This document shows positions 1 through 8,723 of a stretch of 37,002 bases of DNA, piece by piece. Below the pieces are notes generated by a model. The model saw only the letters and a list, made by a program, of their open reading frames with translations. It ran no database searches and was not told the DNA's origin. A program made the position numbers and the translations under genes. How positions within the stretch are numbered: position 1 is the first letter of the stretch; each line of letters begins with the position of its first letter. The stretch lies in contig CANGHK010000052.1 in NCBI GenBank assembly GCA_947453625.1, positions 1-37,002 on the forward strand. Reading direction: 5' to 3'. Source of the DNA: Burkholderiales bacterium (GTDB lineage Bacteria > Pseudomonadota > Gammaproteobacteria > Burkholderiales > Burkholderiaceae_C).

Positions 1-41
1 GTCGTCGTGGGACCGACCGTGGCAGGGCACCGGCGCTGCCG

Positions 42-151
42 GAGCGTCAGGCCGGGCTGGCGTGTTCTGCGTAGGTAAAGGAGGAGCCGTCGGCGGCTTT
101 TGCCGGCGGCGGGGGACACGGAGCAGAACATGTCAGCCCGGCCTGGCGCTC
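42..151 (+). repeat. Long nested inverted repeat (possible structured RNA)
   Basis: Bases 42-70 and 123-151 are inverted copies of each other over 29 positions with three mismatches. All three mismatches read as G-T on the + strand, so a + strand RNA would pair fully as 26 Watson-Crick and 3 G-U pairs. Inside the 52-base loop, 86-94 pairs with 102-110 (9 bp, one G-T) around the loop 95-101. Nothing in 1-247 looks coding. The element lies beyond the 3' end of the minus-strand protease gene. It could be a REP-like element, a terminator, or part of a non-coding RNA cut by the window edge. Confidence 0.6.
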
Positions 152-247
152 ACCCAAAGAACCTTGAGCGCCGGGTTCAGGGTGAAGCGTCAATGACCGC
201 TTCGTGCCGGTACCGGTACTTCACCAACGCTGCCGCCGCCCAAACCT

Positions 248-1018
248 TCAGGGCCGCGCCAGCAACTCCCGCACGAAGCGCGCCGGAATGGCGTAGCTGA
301 TTCCCGAGGGGTTGCTCAACAAGGTCTCGCGGCTGCCCTTGACAAAGACCATGTTGATCACGCCCACCACCCGGCCGCTGTCGATGTCGAACAGCGGTCC
401 GCCGCTGTTGCCGGGGTAGGCGGTGCCGTCGAGCTGGTAGATGTCGAAGGGCAGCGTGCGCAGCCGCGCCACCGCGGCGGCGTCGAGCTGGCGCGCATTG
501 GGCGGCGGCAGCGCGATCGGCGTGATCGACGAGATCGTGGCGCGGTGGGTGACCGTCGCAAAACCCAGCAGCCCGCCGATCGGAAACCCCATGAAGGCCA
601 CCGCCTGGCCTTCGCGCGCCCCGTCGGCCGGCTCCAGCGTCAGCGTGGGCAGGGGTTCGCCGCTGATGCGCAGCAGCGCCAGATCGTGCGTGCGGTCCAG
701 TTGCAGCAGGGTCAGGCCGCGGGTCTCGGGCGCGCCGTCCTGGCCCGCGGCGCGGTTGCCGCCGATCTGCAGCGCCAGTTGCCGCAGGTCGGCGCTCTCC
801 TCGGGCAGCACATGGGCGTTGGTGATCAATTGCCGGCCGTCGCCGACCACGAAACCGGTGCCGCGGAAGTTGAAGCGCGGGCTGCTCAGCGCGTTGTACA
901 GGCCCACCGCCATCACCGCCGGCTTGGCCGCGGCCACCACCTCGGGCAGGCCTGCGCGCACCGCGCCACCGGCACAGCACAGCAGCGCGATCAGGATCAG
1001 CCTGGGCAGCAGGGGCAC
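248..1018 (-). CDS. Exported trypsin-like serine protease (S1 family)
   Basis: A 256-residue secreted or periplasmic endopeptidase of the trypsin/DegP fold. The N-terminus is a Sec signal peptide: a hydrophobic stretch at residues 6-20 followed by AVRA at 19-22, a likely signal peptidase I site. The catalytic triad is visible as His69 in TNAHV, Asp112 in HDLALL and Ser205 in GNSGGP. There is no PDZ domain, so it is shorter than DegP/HtrA and resembles the stand-alone trypsin-2 proteins of proteobacteria. Translation starts at GTG (1016-1018), with AGGAA six bases upstream. Substrates are unknown. It lies downstream of the DUF2189 gene on the same strand, separated by about 120 bases, and need not be co-transcribed. 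Confidence 0.88.
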   Translation of the reverse strand: MPLLPRLILIALLCCAGGAVRAGLPEVVAAAKPAVMAVGLYNALSSPRFNFRGTGFVVGDGRQLITNAHVLPEESADLRQLALQIGGNRAAGQDGAPETRGLTLLQLDRTHDLALLRISGEPLPTLTLEPADGAREGQAVAFMGFPIGGLLGFATVTHRATISSITPIALPPPNARQLDAAAVARLRTLPFDIYQLDGTAYPGNSGGPLFDIDSGRVVGVINMVFVKGSRETLLSNPSGISYAIPARFVRELLARP

Positions 1019-1140
1019 GGAAGTTCCTGGGGCGAGTGACGTGAGTTCCGCACTCTAGCCTGCGCCGGCGGCTGCTACGCCTGCCCGGCTCGGCGCCGCG
1101 TGACGGGCAGCACGCGAGCGCCGCCGGAGCAGCCTGAAGC

Positions 1141-1986
1141 TCAGTCGCCCACCGCCGCGCGGTAGGCGTGCCAGGTGGCATGGCCCAGCACCGGGCCGAC
1201 CACCAGCAGGCCGGCGAACCAGGGCAGCATCGCCAGCACCACCAGCAGCGTGATCAGCGCCCCCCAGACCGCCATCACCAGCGGCTGGGTCAGCACCAGG
1301 CGCAGGCTGGTCAGGCCGGCGCTGATGGCGTCGGTGGGCCGGTCCAGGATCATCGGTATCGAGACCACGCTGACCGAGAAGATCAGCCCGGCGAACAGCC
1401 CGCCCACCAGCAGGTAGGCGACGATGAACTGCAGGTTCTCGGGATTGACCAGCGCCAGCAGCGAGCCCTTGAAATCGGGCATGCCGTCAAAGCTGACCGC
1501 GAACACGATCAGCGAGGCGCGGCCCCACAGCATCTCCAGCACCAGCAGCACGAAGCCGAAGATCGCCAGCGTGCCAGTGCGCTGGTCCCAGGCCAGCAGC
1601 GAGTCGCCCAGATCGGGTTGCTCGCCGCGTTCGAGCCGGCGGCTGGCCTGGTACAGGCCGAGACAGAAGAAGGGCCCCGTCAGCAGAAATCCGGCCGACA
1701 GCGCCAGCACATAGGCCGGCGCCTGCTCGAACACCGTCATCAGCAGCCAGCCCATGGCCATGAAGCAGGCGCCATAGAACAGGCCGATGCCGGGGCAGCG
1801 CCGGAAATCGCGCCAGCCCAGCGCCAGCCAGCGCAGCGGCGCAGCCAGCCCCAGCGGGTGCAGCGTCAGCTCGAACGGCGAGCGCTCGTCGGCTGCGGTG
1901 GTGTTCGTGTCCGCGTCGGCGGGCGCAGCCTCGGCCAGGCCGTCAGGCTTTGCGGTGGCTGGGCTGTCGTCGGGCCTGGCGTTCAT
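1141..1986 (-). CDS. DUF2189 family integral membrane protein
   Basis: A 281-residue protein with a hydrophilic N-terminal tail of about 45 residues, rich in Ala, Asp and Thr, followed by about six hydrophobic segments. The region beginning LRWLALGWRDFRRCPGIGLFYG and the following GPFFCLGLYQASRRLERGE are typical of DUF2189, a family of uncharacterised inner-membrane proteins widespread in proteobacteria. No catalytic motif is visible and the function is unknown. The start is the ATG at 1984-1986. It lies 61 bases downstream of lspA on the same strand and could share its transcript. Confidence 0.8.
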   Translation of the reverse strand: MNARPDDSPATAKPDGLAEAAPADADTNTTAADERSPFELTLHPLGLAAPLRWLALGWRDFRRCPGIGLFYGACFMAMGWLLMTVFEQAPAYVLALSAGFLLTGPFFCLGLYQASRRLERGEQPDLGDSLLAWDQRTGTLAIFGFVLLVLEMLWGRASLIVFAVSFDGMPDFKGSLLALVNPENLQFIVAYLLVGGLFAGLIFSVSVVSIPMILDRPTDAISAGLTSLRLVLTQPLVMAVWGALITLLVVLAMLPWFAGLLVVGPVLGHATWHAYRAAVGD

Positions 1987-2047
1987 CGGGGCCAGCCTAA
2001 CCCGGCTTGCCCCCGGCCGCCATGCGGGCAGTCCCGCGGTCGTGGGA

Positions 2048-2605
2048 TCAGCGCCCTCGGCGCACCCGCAGCAACTCGTCGGCGATCAGCGCGATGGCCC
2101 CCAGCGTGATCGCGCTGTCGGCGATGTTGAAGGCCGGGAAGTAGCCACCCGGAAACATCGGTGCCAGGAATGACGCATGGAACTGCAGGAAGTCGATGAC
2201 ATGGCCGTGCAGCAGCCGGTCGATCACGTTGCCCAGCGCGCCGCCCAGGATCAGGCTGATCGCGGCGCAGAACAGGCGCTGGCCCGGGTGGGTGCGCAGC
2301 ATCCAGACGATGAAGGCCGAGGCCAACGCGCCCAGCCCGACGAAGAACCAGCGCTGCCAGCCCGACGCGCCGGCCAGGAAGGAGAAGGCCGCGCCGGCGT
2401 TGTGCGCCCGCACCAGATTGAAGAAGGAATAGACGGTGATGCTGTCGCCGAGCTGGAACCGGCCGACGATCAAGGTCTTGCTGATCTGATCGGCCAGGAT
2501 CACCAGCAAGGACAGTCCCAGCCACAAGGCCATCGGCGTGGTCGAGGCGCTGCGGCGGTTGGCGGGGTTTGCGGAGGCTTTGGCGGAGTTTTTGGCGGAG
2601 GGCAT
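2048..2605 (-). CDS. lspA: Lipoprotein signal peptidase (signal peptidase II)
   Basis: An inner-membrane aspartyl protease that removes signal peptides from diacylglyceryl-modified prolipoproteins. The 185 residues show four hydrophobic segments. Family motifs include the N-terminal DQISK (39-43), [14 protein letters not shown] (63-76), GNVIDR with catalytic Asp129, and FNIADSAI with catalytic Asp163. Residues 1-24 form a hydrophilic, basic extension, so Met25 (2531-2533) is a possible alternative start. The segment between the two catalytic aspartates seems somewhat longer than usual. The usual upstream partner ileS is absent: the gene is instead divergent from prlC across 111 bases. Confidence 0.95.
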   Translation of the reverse strand: MPSAKNSAKASANPANRRSASTTPMALWLGLSLLVILADQISKTLIVGRFQLGDSITVYSFFNLVRAHNAGAAFSFLAGASGWQRWFFVGLGALASAFIVWMLRTHPGQRLFCAAISLILGGALGNVIDRLLHGHVIDFLQFHASFLAPMFPGGYFPAFNIADSAITLGAIALIADELLRVRRGR

Positions 2606-2716
2606 GCGGTTCGCGGCCGCGAGGGCCGCCGGGCAGGAAGTCGGCCGCTACTGTAGCCTTGCTGCTGCAATCCTTCCTCCAACGGCCATCCGGCCCGCCC
2701 TGACCCCCGAGAACCC

Positions 2717-4768
2717 ATGGACGCAACCCCCAACCCCTTGCTGATGGACGGCGCTGACGCGCTGGACCTGCCGGCCTTCGACCGCATCCGCCCCGCCCAT
2801 TTCGCCCCGGCGCTGGACCATGCGATGGCGCTGCACCGGGCCGAGATCGCCGCGCTGGTGGCCCAGGCCGCGGTGCCCGATTTCGACAACACCCTGGCCG
2901 CTTTCGACCGCGCCGGCGCGCTGCTGCGGCGCATCGAGGCGGTGTTCCACAACCTGACGGCCTCGGCCACCAGCCCTGAACTGCAGGCGGTCCAGCGCGA
3001 CCTGGCCGCGCCGCTGTCGGCGCATTGGAGTGCGGTGCAGCAGGACGGCGGCCTGTTCGACCGCATAGACGCGGTCTACCGCGACCGCGAGCGCGCCGGC
3101 TTGACCCCCGAGCAGCAGCGCCTGGTCGAGCGCACCCAGCGTGACTTCGCCCGCGCCGGGGCCGAGCTGGCGCCGGAGCAGCGGGCCGAGTTCGCCGCGC
3201 TGGGCAGCGAGCTGGCCGAGCTGAACGCCCGCTTCGGCCAGAACGTGCTGCACGACGAGGCCGCGTTCACGCTGGCCTTGACCGATACCGAGGCGCTGGC
3301 CGGCCTGCCCGACTGGCTGAGCGCTGCCGCCTTGCAGGCCGGCGCCGAGCGCGGACTGGCGCATCCGGTGATCACGCTCAATCGATCGCTGATCGTGCCC
3401 TTTCTCGGCTTCTCACCGAGGCGCGACCTGCGCGAGACGGCCTGGCGGGCCTGGATAGGCCGTGGCGAGCAGGACGGCGCGCACGACAACCGGCCGCTGG
3501 CGCGCCGCATCCTGGCCTTGCGGGCGCGGCAGGCGGCGCTGATGGGCTGCGCCGATTACGCCGAGTTCAAGCTCGCCGACACGATGGCGCTGGCGCCGGC
3601 GCGGGTCTGGGCGTTGCTCGACGAGGTCTGGGAGCGGGCCTTGCCGGCGCTGGACGCCGAACGCGCGATGTTGTGCGAGGCGATGGCCGCGGCCGGTGTC
3701 GACCACGAACTGCAGGCCTGGGACTGGCGCTACTGGGCCGAGCAGGTGCGCCAATCGCGCTACGCGCTGGACGAGGCGGTGCTCAAGCCCTATTTCGCGC
3801 TGCCCAACATGGTGGCGGCGGCCTTCGACTGTGCGCAGCAACTGTTTGGCCTGCGTTTCGAGCGCCGCGACGACCTGCGGGCCTACCACGCCGATGTCGA
3901 CGTCTACCAGGTCAGCGACGCCGCCGGGCAGGCGGTCGGGCTGTTCCTGCACGACAACTTCTCGCGCCCGAGCAAGCGCAGCGGGGCCTGGATGAGCACG
4001 CTGGCGCTGCAGCACCGCAACGGCGAGGGCGGCGCGGCGTCGCTGCCGGTGGTGCTGAACAACAACAACTTCGCCAAGGGCGCGCCCGACCAGCCCACGC
4101 TGCTCTCGCCCGACGACGTGCGCACGCTGTTCCACGAGTTCGGCCATGGCCTGCACGGGCTGTTGAGCGATGTCGGCTACAGCCGGCTGTCGGGCACCGA
4201 CGTGCTGCGCGATTTCGTCGAACTGCCCTCGCAGCTGTTCGAGCATTGGGGGGTCGAGCGCGAGGTCTTGCGCCGCCATGCCCGCCACTGGCAGACCGGC
4301 GAGACCTTGCCCGAGGCCTGGCTGGATCGTTTGGAGGCGGCGCGCCGTTTCGGCCAGGCTTACGAGACGGTGCGTTACACCGCCAGCGCGATCGTCGACC
4401 TGGCGGCGCACCAGAGCGCCGTGCCGGTGGACGACGTGGTGGCCTTCGAGCGCGAGCTGATGGCCGAGCGCGGCCTGCCCGACGATGCCGGCCTGAACCA
4501 CCGCCTGCCGCATTTCCAGCACCTGTTCTCGGGCGACGGCTATGCCGCCGGCTATTACGTCTACCTCTGGGCCGAGGTGCTGGAGGCCGACGCCTGGGAC
4601 GCTTTTGCCGAGGCCGGCAACGCCTTCGACCCGGTGCTGGCCGCGCGCCTCAAGGCCTGCATCTACAGCCGCGGCGACAGCGTCGAGCCGGGCGCGGCCT
4701 ACCGTGCCTTCCGCGGCCGCGACGCGCTGATAGCGCCGATGCTGCGCGGGCGCGGCTTGATCGACTGA
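2717..4768 (+). CDS. prlC: Oligopeptidase A (M3 family zinc metallopeptidase)
   Basis: A cytosolic zinc endopeptidase that degrades oligopeptides, including cleaved signal peptides. At 683 residues it matches the usual length of the family (about 680). The zinc site HEFGH is at residues 473-477, with the third ligand Glu502 in FVELPSQ, at the expected distance. There is no signal peptide. The C-terminal YYVYLWAEVLEADAWDAF region is typical of M3A peptidases. The start ATG at 2717 has only a weak GAG upstream. It is divergent from lspA, which makes the prolipoprotein signal peptides this enzyme could degrade; a functional link is inference. Confidence 0.93.
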   Translation: MDATPNPLLMDGADALDLPAFDRIRPAHFAPALDHAMALHRAEIAALVAQAAVPDFDNTLAAFDRAGALLRRIEAVFHNLTASATSPELQAVQRDLAAPLSAHWSAVQQDGGLFDRIDAVYRDRERAGLTPEQQRLVERTQRDFARAGAELAPEQRAEFAALGSELAELNARFGQNVLHDEAAFTLALTDTEALAGLPDWLSAAALQAGAERGLAHPVITLNRSLIVPFLGFSPRRDLRETAWRAWIGRGEQDGAHDNRPLARRILALRARQAALMGCADYAEFKLADTMALAPARVWALLDEVWERALPALDAERAMLCEAMAAAGVDHELQAWDWRYWAEQVRQSRYALDEAVLKPYFALPNMVAAAFDCAQQLFGLRFERRDDLRAYHADVDVYQVSDAAGQAVGLFLHDNFSRPSKRSGAWMSTLALQHRNGEGGAASLPVVLNNNNFAKGAPDQPTLLSPDDVRTLFHEFGHGLHGLLSDVGYSRLSGTDVLRDFVELPSQLFEHWGVEREVLRRHARHWQTGETLPEAWLDRLEAARRFGQAYETVRYTASAIVDLAAHQSAVPVDDVVAFERELMAERGLPDDAGLNHRLPHFQHLFSGDGYAAGYYVYLWAEVLEADAWDAFAEAGNAFDPVLAARLKACIYSRGDSVEPGAAYRAFRGRDALIAPMLRGRGLID

Positions 4769-4841
4769 GGGCGGGATCGGCGAGGCGGGGCGGGGCGCCG
4801 GCTCACGGACAATGAAATCGCCTCCACACCGTTGCCCCGCC

Positions 4842-5630
4842 ATGACTCTGCTCCCGCCGCTCACCGCCCTTGCCGACCTGGATACCGAACTGGCGCAGGC
4901 CGGATTCGCCGTGCTCGATGCCCCCAGCCTGGCCAAACTGGCCGCGGTGTCGGCGCAGTCGCTGGCGGCCTGGGCGCCGCTGTGGGACGACCTGCCGCCC
5001 GACGACTTCCTGCGCGACGGCGGGCGCTACCGGCGGCGCCGCCACGGCTGCTTCGTGGTGAATCCGGACCCGGCGGGCACGCTGACGCCGGTGCCGCACC
5101 GCGCGCATTGGCAGCCGGTGGAATACAACGCGCTGCACGGCGGGATCTCGCGCTGGTTCGCGCCGCTACCTGCGGCGCTGGCGCTGGCGCCGGACTGGGC
5201 CGCGCTGCTGCGCGCGCTGGCACGCCGGGCTGCCGCGCTGCGTGGCGGTGGCTCGGCGCAGGAACCCTGGTTCGTCGAGGCCCATCCCTTCCGCATCGAC
5301 ACCACCGACGGCATTGGCCGGCCCACGCCCGAGGGCGCGCACCGCGACGGCGTCGACCTGGTGGTGGTTATCCTGGTGTCGCGCGTCGGCATCAAGGGCG
5401 GCGAGACCCGGGTCTTCGACGCCCGTGGCCCGCAGGGCCAGCGCTTCACGCTGGACCAGCCCTGGAGCGTGCTGCTGCTCGACGACGAGCGGGTGATCCA
5501 CGAGAGCACGCCCATCCAGCCGCTGGATGCGGCCGCCGGCGGCCACCGCGACACGCTGGTGCTGACCTTCCGGCGCGGCGATTTCCAGGGTCCGGAAGCT
5601 GGGTCGGAACCGGGCGCTCAGGCAGGTTGA
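4842..5630 (+). CDS. 2OG-Fe(II) dioxygenase family protein (PF10014 type)
   Basis: A putative non-haem iron, 2-oxoglutarate-dependent oxygenase of 262 residues. The iron facial triad is visible as His167 and Asp169 in AHRDG plus His220 in RVIHEST, and Arg236 in HRDTLV fits the 2-oxoglutarate anchor. The family (PF10014) includes L-isoleucine 4-hydroxylase, so a free amino acid is a plausible substrate, but nothing here fixes it. The in-frame ATG at 4812 would add ten residues with a poor N-terminus; 4842 was preferred. The gene lies 73 bases after prlC. The next + strand gene is a hydroxyamino-acid lyase, which may be a functional partner. Confidence 0.82.
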   Translation: MTLLPPLTALADLDTELAQAGFAVLDAPSLAKLAAVSAQSLAAWAPLWDDLPPDDFLRDGGRYRRRRHGCFVVNPDPAGTLTPVPHRAHWQPVEYNALHGGISRWFAPLPAALALAPDWAALLRALARRAAALRGGGSAQEPWFVEAHPFRIDTTDGIGRPTPEGAHRDGVDLVVVILVSRVGIKGGETRVFDARGPQGQRFTLDQPWSVLLLDDERVIHESTPIQPLDAAAGGHRDTLVLTFRRGDFQGPEAGSEPGAQAG

Positions 5631-5636
5631 AGGGCC

Positions 5637-5906
5637 TCAGGCCCGCCGGCTGATGCCCATCGCGCTGGCCAGGCGCTCGCCGGCCCGGCGCAGCGTGGCC
5701 GAGGTCGAGCCGCCGGCCAGCGCCATGCAACCGCGGGCATAGGCCGACTCGCGCTGCAGCCGGTCGAGGTCTATGGCATGTCCTTCGCCGGCCATCAACC
5801 ACTTGAAATCGACGAATTCGAGCAACTCGGGGGGCGCGGTCTGCGCACAGGCACTGGCCGCCGAGGCGGGCCGGAGCTTCAGGGGGAGTCGGGTCAGGGC
5901 GTCCAT
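5637..5906 (-). CDS. Small conserved hypothetical protein
   Basis: An 89-residue protein with a central motif LEFVDFKWLMAGEGH followed by a short helical segment (RLQRESAYARGCMALA). I recall similar short proteins as conserved hypotheticals in Burkholderiales, but I know no function. There is no signal peptide, membrane segment or metal site. It is convergent with the dioxygenase gene, with only six bases between stops. The coding call rests on the conserved-looking motif and codon use like its neighbours. The Shine-Dalgarno sequence is weak. Confidence 0.65.
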   Translation of the reverse strand: MDALTRLPLKLRPASAASACAQTAPPELLEFVDFKWLMAGEGHAIDLDRLQRESAYARGCMALAGGSTSATLRRAGERLASAMGISRRA

Positions 5907-6067
5907 GGGGCAGATCCAGGTGAAGCGGGATTGCCAGCCAGCTTAGGCGCCGCGAGCCGCGTGCAGGCGGCGAGCATCGGGGCGAATGCCGGCCAGTTCA
6001 CGTCGGTGGCGGGGCCGGTTCACGCGCCCGGCACCCGCACCGCCCAGGCCTCGTTATGCTTGGCTAC

Positions 6068-7051
6068 ATGACGACACTTGCGATTGAATTCTCGGATATC
6101 ACCTCGGCCGCCGAAAGGCTCAAAGGCGTGGCACACCGCACGCCGGTGCTGCGCTCGCACCAGGCCGATGAGCGCTGCGGCGCCAGGGTGTTCTTCAAGG
6201 CCGAGCACCTGCAGCGCATGGGCGCGTTCAAGTTCCGCGGCGCCTACAACGCCTTGGCGCGCTTCACGCCGGAACAGAAAGCGGCCGGCGCGCTGGCTTT
6301 CAGCTCGGGCAACCATGCCCAGGCGATCGCCTTGTCGGCCCGGCTGCTGGGCATGCCCAGCGTGATCGTGATGCCGCTGGACGCCCCGGCGTCCAAGCTG
6401 GCCGCCACCCGCGACTACCAGCGCGGCCAGGCCGGCAGCGAGGTGGTCTCGTACAACCGCTACACCGAGGACCGGGCCGAGATCGGCGCGCGCATCGCCG
6501 CCGAGCGCGGCATGACGCTGATCCCGCCCTTCGACCATCCCGACGTGATGGCCGGCCAGGGCACGGCCGCACTCGAATTGATCAACGAGGTCGGCCCGCT
6601 CGACGTGTTGCTGGTCTGCGTCGGCGGCGGCGGTTTGATCTCGGGCAGCGCCGTGGCGGCCAAGCACAAGCTGCCCGCCATCCAGGTGATAGGCGTCGAG
6701 CCCGAGGCCGGCAACGACACCCAGCAAAGCCTGGCCGCCGGCAGCATCGTGCAGATAGCCGTGCCGCAGACGATTGCCGACGGCGCCCAGACCCAGGCCA
6801 GCGGGCAACTCACCTTCCCGGTGATCCAGGCCCTGGTCGATCGCATCGTCACCGTCAGCGACGCGCAGCTGATCCGCACGATGCAGTTCTTCGCCGAGCG
6901 CATGAAGCAGGTGGTCGAGCCCACCGGCTGCCTGGGCGCGGCCGCGCTGCTCGAGGGCGTGGTCGACCTGCGCGGCGCGCGCGTGGGCGTGATCCTGTCG
7001 GGCGGCAACGTCGACCTGGCACGCTACGCGCAGTTCCTGGCCACTGCCTGA
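6068..7051 (+). CDS. PLP-dependent threonine/3-hydroxyaspartate ammonia-lyase
   Basis: A fold-type II pyridoxal phosphate enzyme of 327 residues that deaminates hydroxyamino acids to 2-oxo acids. The PLP lysine is Lys55 in GAFKFRG. SSGNHAQ (79-85) binds the substrate carboxylate side, and the glycine loop GGGGL (186-190) binds the cofactor phosphate. The C-terminal EPTGCLGAAAL is typical of the branch holding threo-3-hydroxyaspartate dehydratase and serine racemase. There is no ACT regulatory domain, which rules out biosynthetic IlvA. The ATG at 6068 is preferred over the in-frame ATG at 6056. Threonine, serine and 3-hydroxyaspartate cannot be told apart by eye. Confidence 0.87.
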   Translation: MTTLAIEFSDITSAAERLKGVAHRTPVLRSHQADERCGARVFFKAEHLQRMGAFKFRGAYNALARFTPEQKAAGALAFSSGNHAQAIALSARLLGMPSVIVMPLDAPASKLAATRDYQRGQAGSEVVSYNRYTEDRAEIGARIAAERGMTLIPPFDHPDVMAGQGTAALELINEVGPLDVLLVCVGGGGLISGSAVAAKHKLPAIQVIGVEPEAGNDTQQSLAAGSIVQIAVPQTIADGAQTQASGQLTFPVIQALVDRIVTVSDAQLIRTMQFFAERMKQVVEPTGCLGAAALLEGVVDLRGARVGVILSGGNVDLARYAQFLATA

Positions 7052-7111
7052 CCGTCCCGGCCGCCGCGGCGGCAACTGCCTGCCCATGATGACAACGATC
7101 AGGAGACCGCA

Positions 7112-8623
7112 TTGAGTGAAACGCCCAAGCCCGAGACCCTGCCGACGGATCCCGACGCGGCCAAGCGGCAGCGCGACCGGGTCGACCAGTTGCTGGCCCG
7201 CCCGGCGGTGCTCAGCAGCGGCGCGGTCGCACTGGCCGGTGGCCAGGTGCTGGACTACCGCGTGCGCGCGGCATTCGTGCCGGTGCTGGCCGGCGGCATA
7301 GACGCCCAGCGCGGCGAGCCGCAGGCGGCGGTGTTCACCATCGCCTACCAGGTCGCCACGCCGCCCGGCAGCGCGGCGCGGCCGGTCTGCTTCGCCTTCA
7401 ACGGCGGGCCGGGGTCGTCGTCGATCTGGCTGCACCTGGGCGCGCTGGGCCCGAAGCGGGTGCCGGTCAACGACGACGGCACGCTCGGCGCCGCGCCTTA
7501 CGCGGCGGTCGACAACCCGCTGACCTGGCTGGAACACTTCGATCTGGTGTTCATCGACCCGCCGCACACCGGCTGGTCGGTCAGCGCCAGCGACGCGGCG
7601 CGCAAGACGCTGTTGTCGGTCGACGGCGACGTCGAGGCGCTGGCCGAGGTGATGCGCGGCTGGCTGGCCGCCAACGGCCGCTTCGGCGCGCCGCTCTACC
7701 TGGCCGGCGAGAGCTACGGCACGACCCGCGGCGCGGCGCTGGCCGACAAACTGCTCGACGCCGGGCTGGCGCTGTCGGGGCTGATCCTGGTGTCCTGCGC
7801 GATGGATTTGCAGTCGCTGGTCTTCGCGCCGCGCAACGACCTGCCATACGCGCTGTTCCTGCCGGCATTCGCCGCCACCGCCCAGTACCACGGCACGCTC
7901 AAGGGCACGCTGGCGGCCTCTGGCGAGGCGGCGCGCGCCGCGGCTGAGGCCTTCGTGCAGGACGACTACCTGGGCGCGTTGCACGCCGGCGCCCGGCTGG
8001 CCGGCCGTGCCAGGCTGCGCATCGAGCGCCGCCTGGCCGAGCTGACCGGCCTGGCGCTGCCGGTTGTTCAAGAAAACAACTTGCGCATCAGCGACGCCAC
8101 CTTCTTCGTCGAGGTGCTGCGCCCGCGCGGCCTGCTGGTGGGGCGGCTGGAGTCGCGCGCCACCGCGAGCATGGCCGCGACGCGCGAGCGGCAGATGGCT
8201 TTCGACCCCGGCATCGAGGGCATCGCGATCCCCTACACCACCGCCGCGCTGGCCTATTACGCCGCGCTCGGCCTGCCCGTCGAGGCGCGCTACGACACGC
8301 TGTCCCTGTCCGTCAACAAGGCCTGGAACTGGCAGCGCGGCAGCGACGAAGGCATGCGCGAGGCCAACGGCTTCACCAGCACCAGCGCCGACCTGGCGCG
8401 CGCGATGCGCCGCAACCCGCACATGAAGGTGCTGGTGGCGAGCGGCCGCTACGACCTGGGCACGCCTTACTCGGCCAGCGACTGGTCGCTGGCCCAGCTC
8501 GACGCGCCGGCCGAGGTGCTGGCCCGCATTACCCACCGCTACTACGACGCCGGCCACATGATGTACACCCGCCGCGCCGACCTGGCCCAGCTCAAGGCCG
8601 ACCTGGCGGCCTGGTTGAAGTGA
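7112..8623 (+). CDS. Serine carboxypeptidase-like S10 family peptidase
   Basis: A 503-residue alpha/beta-hydrolase-fold peptidase. The oxyanion region FNGGPGSSSIW (96-106) and GESYG with nucleophile Ser201 are diagnostic of the S10 family. Asp448 in GRYDLGTPY and His482 in AGHMMY complete the triad. No signal peptide is evident, so the protein may be cytosolic, unlike vacuolar or secreted eukaryotic relatives. The start is TTG at 7112, with AGGAGA at 7101-7106 placing initiation there. It lies 60 bases after the ammonia-lyase on the same strand and could share a transcript. Confidence 0.88.
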   Translation: MSETPKPETLPTDPDAAKRQRDRVDQLLARPAVLSSGAVALAGGQVLDYRVRAAFVPVLAGGIDAQRGEPQAAVFTIAYQVATPPGSAARPVCFAFNGGPGSSSIWLHLGALGPKRVPVNDDGTLGAAPYAAVDNPLTWLEHFDLVFIDPPHTGWSVSASDAARKTLLSVDGDVEALAEVMRGWLAANGRFGAPLYLAGESYGTTRGAALADKLLDAGLALSGLILVSCAMDLQSLVFAPRNDLPYALFLPAFAATAQYHGTLKGTLAASGEAARAAAEAFVQDDYLGALHAGARLAGRARLRIERRLAELTGLALPVVQENNLRISDATFFVEVLRPRGLLVGRLESRATASMAATRERQMAFDPGIEGIAIPYTTAALAYYAALGLPVEARYDTLSLSVNKAWNWQRGSDEGMREANGFTSTSADLARAMRRNPHMKVLVASGRYDLGTPYSASDWSLAQLDAPAEVLARITHRYYDAGHMMYTRRADLAQLKADLAAWLK

Positions 8624-8636
8624 AAACACCCCCGAA

Positions 8637-8649
8637 GCGGCTGCGCCGC
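8637..8649 (+). terminator. Short GC hairpin after the S10 peptidase gene
   Basis: GCGGC at 8637-8641 pairs with GCCGC at 8645-8649 around a three-base loop, 14 bases after the stop codon. No T-run follows, so it is at best a weak terminator or a fragment of a GC-rich repeat common between genes of such genomes. Confidence 0.3.
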
Positions 8650-8723
8650 GTCCGCTGAGCCAGACCTGTTGGGTGCAGCGGGTGTGGCGTTGGCCACTGT
8701 GGAAAGCTGAGACGGAGAACCCC

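Noticed and set aside
42-151. Integron attC site
   Set aside because: The arms lack the GTTRRRY/RYYYAAC core sites and no integrase or cassette is near.
100-300. Small plus-strand frame at the left edge
   Set aside because: It crosses the hairpin and the 3' end of the protease gene, with no ribosome-binding site in a convincing place and no recognisable motif.
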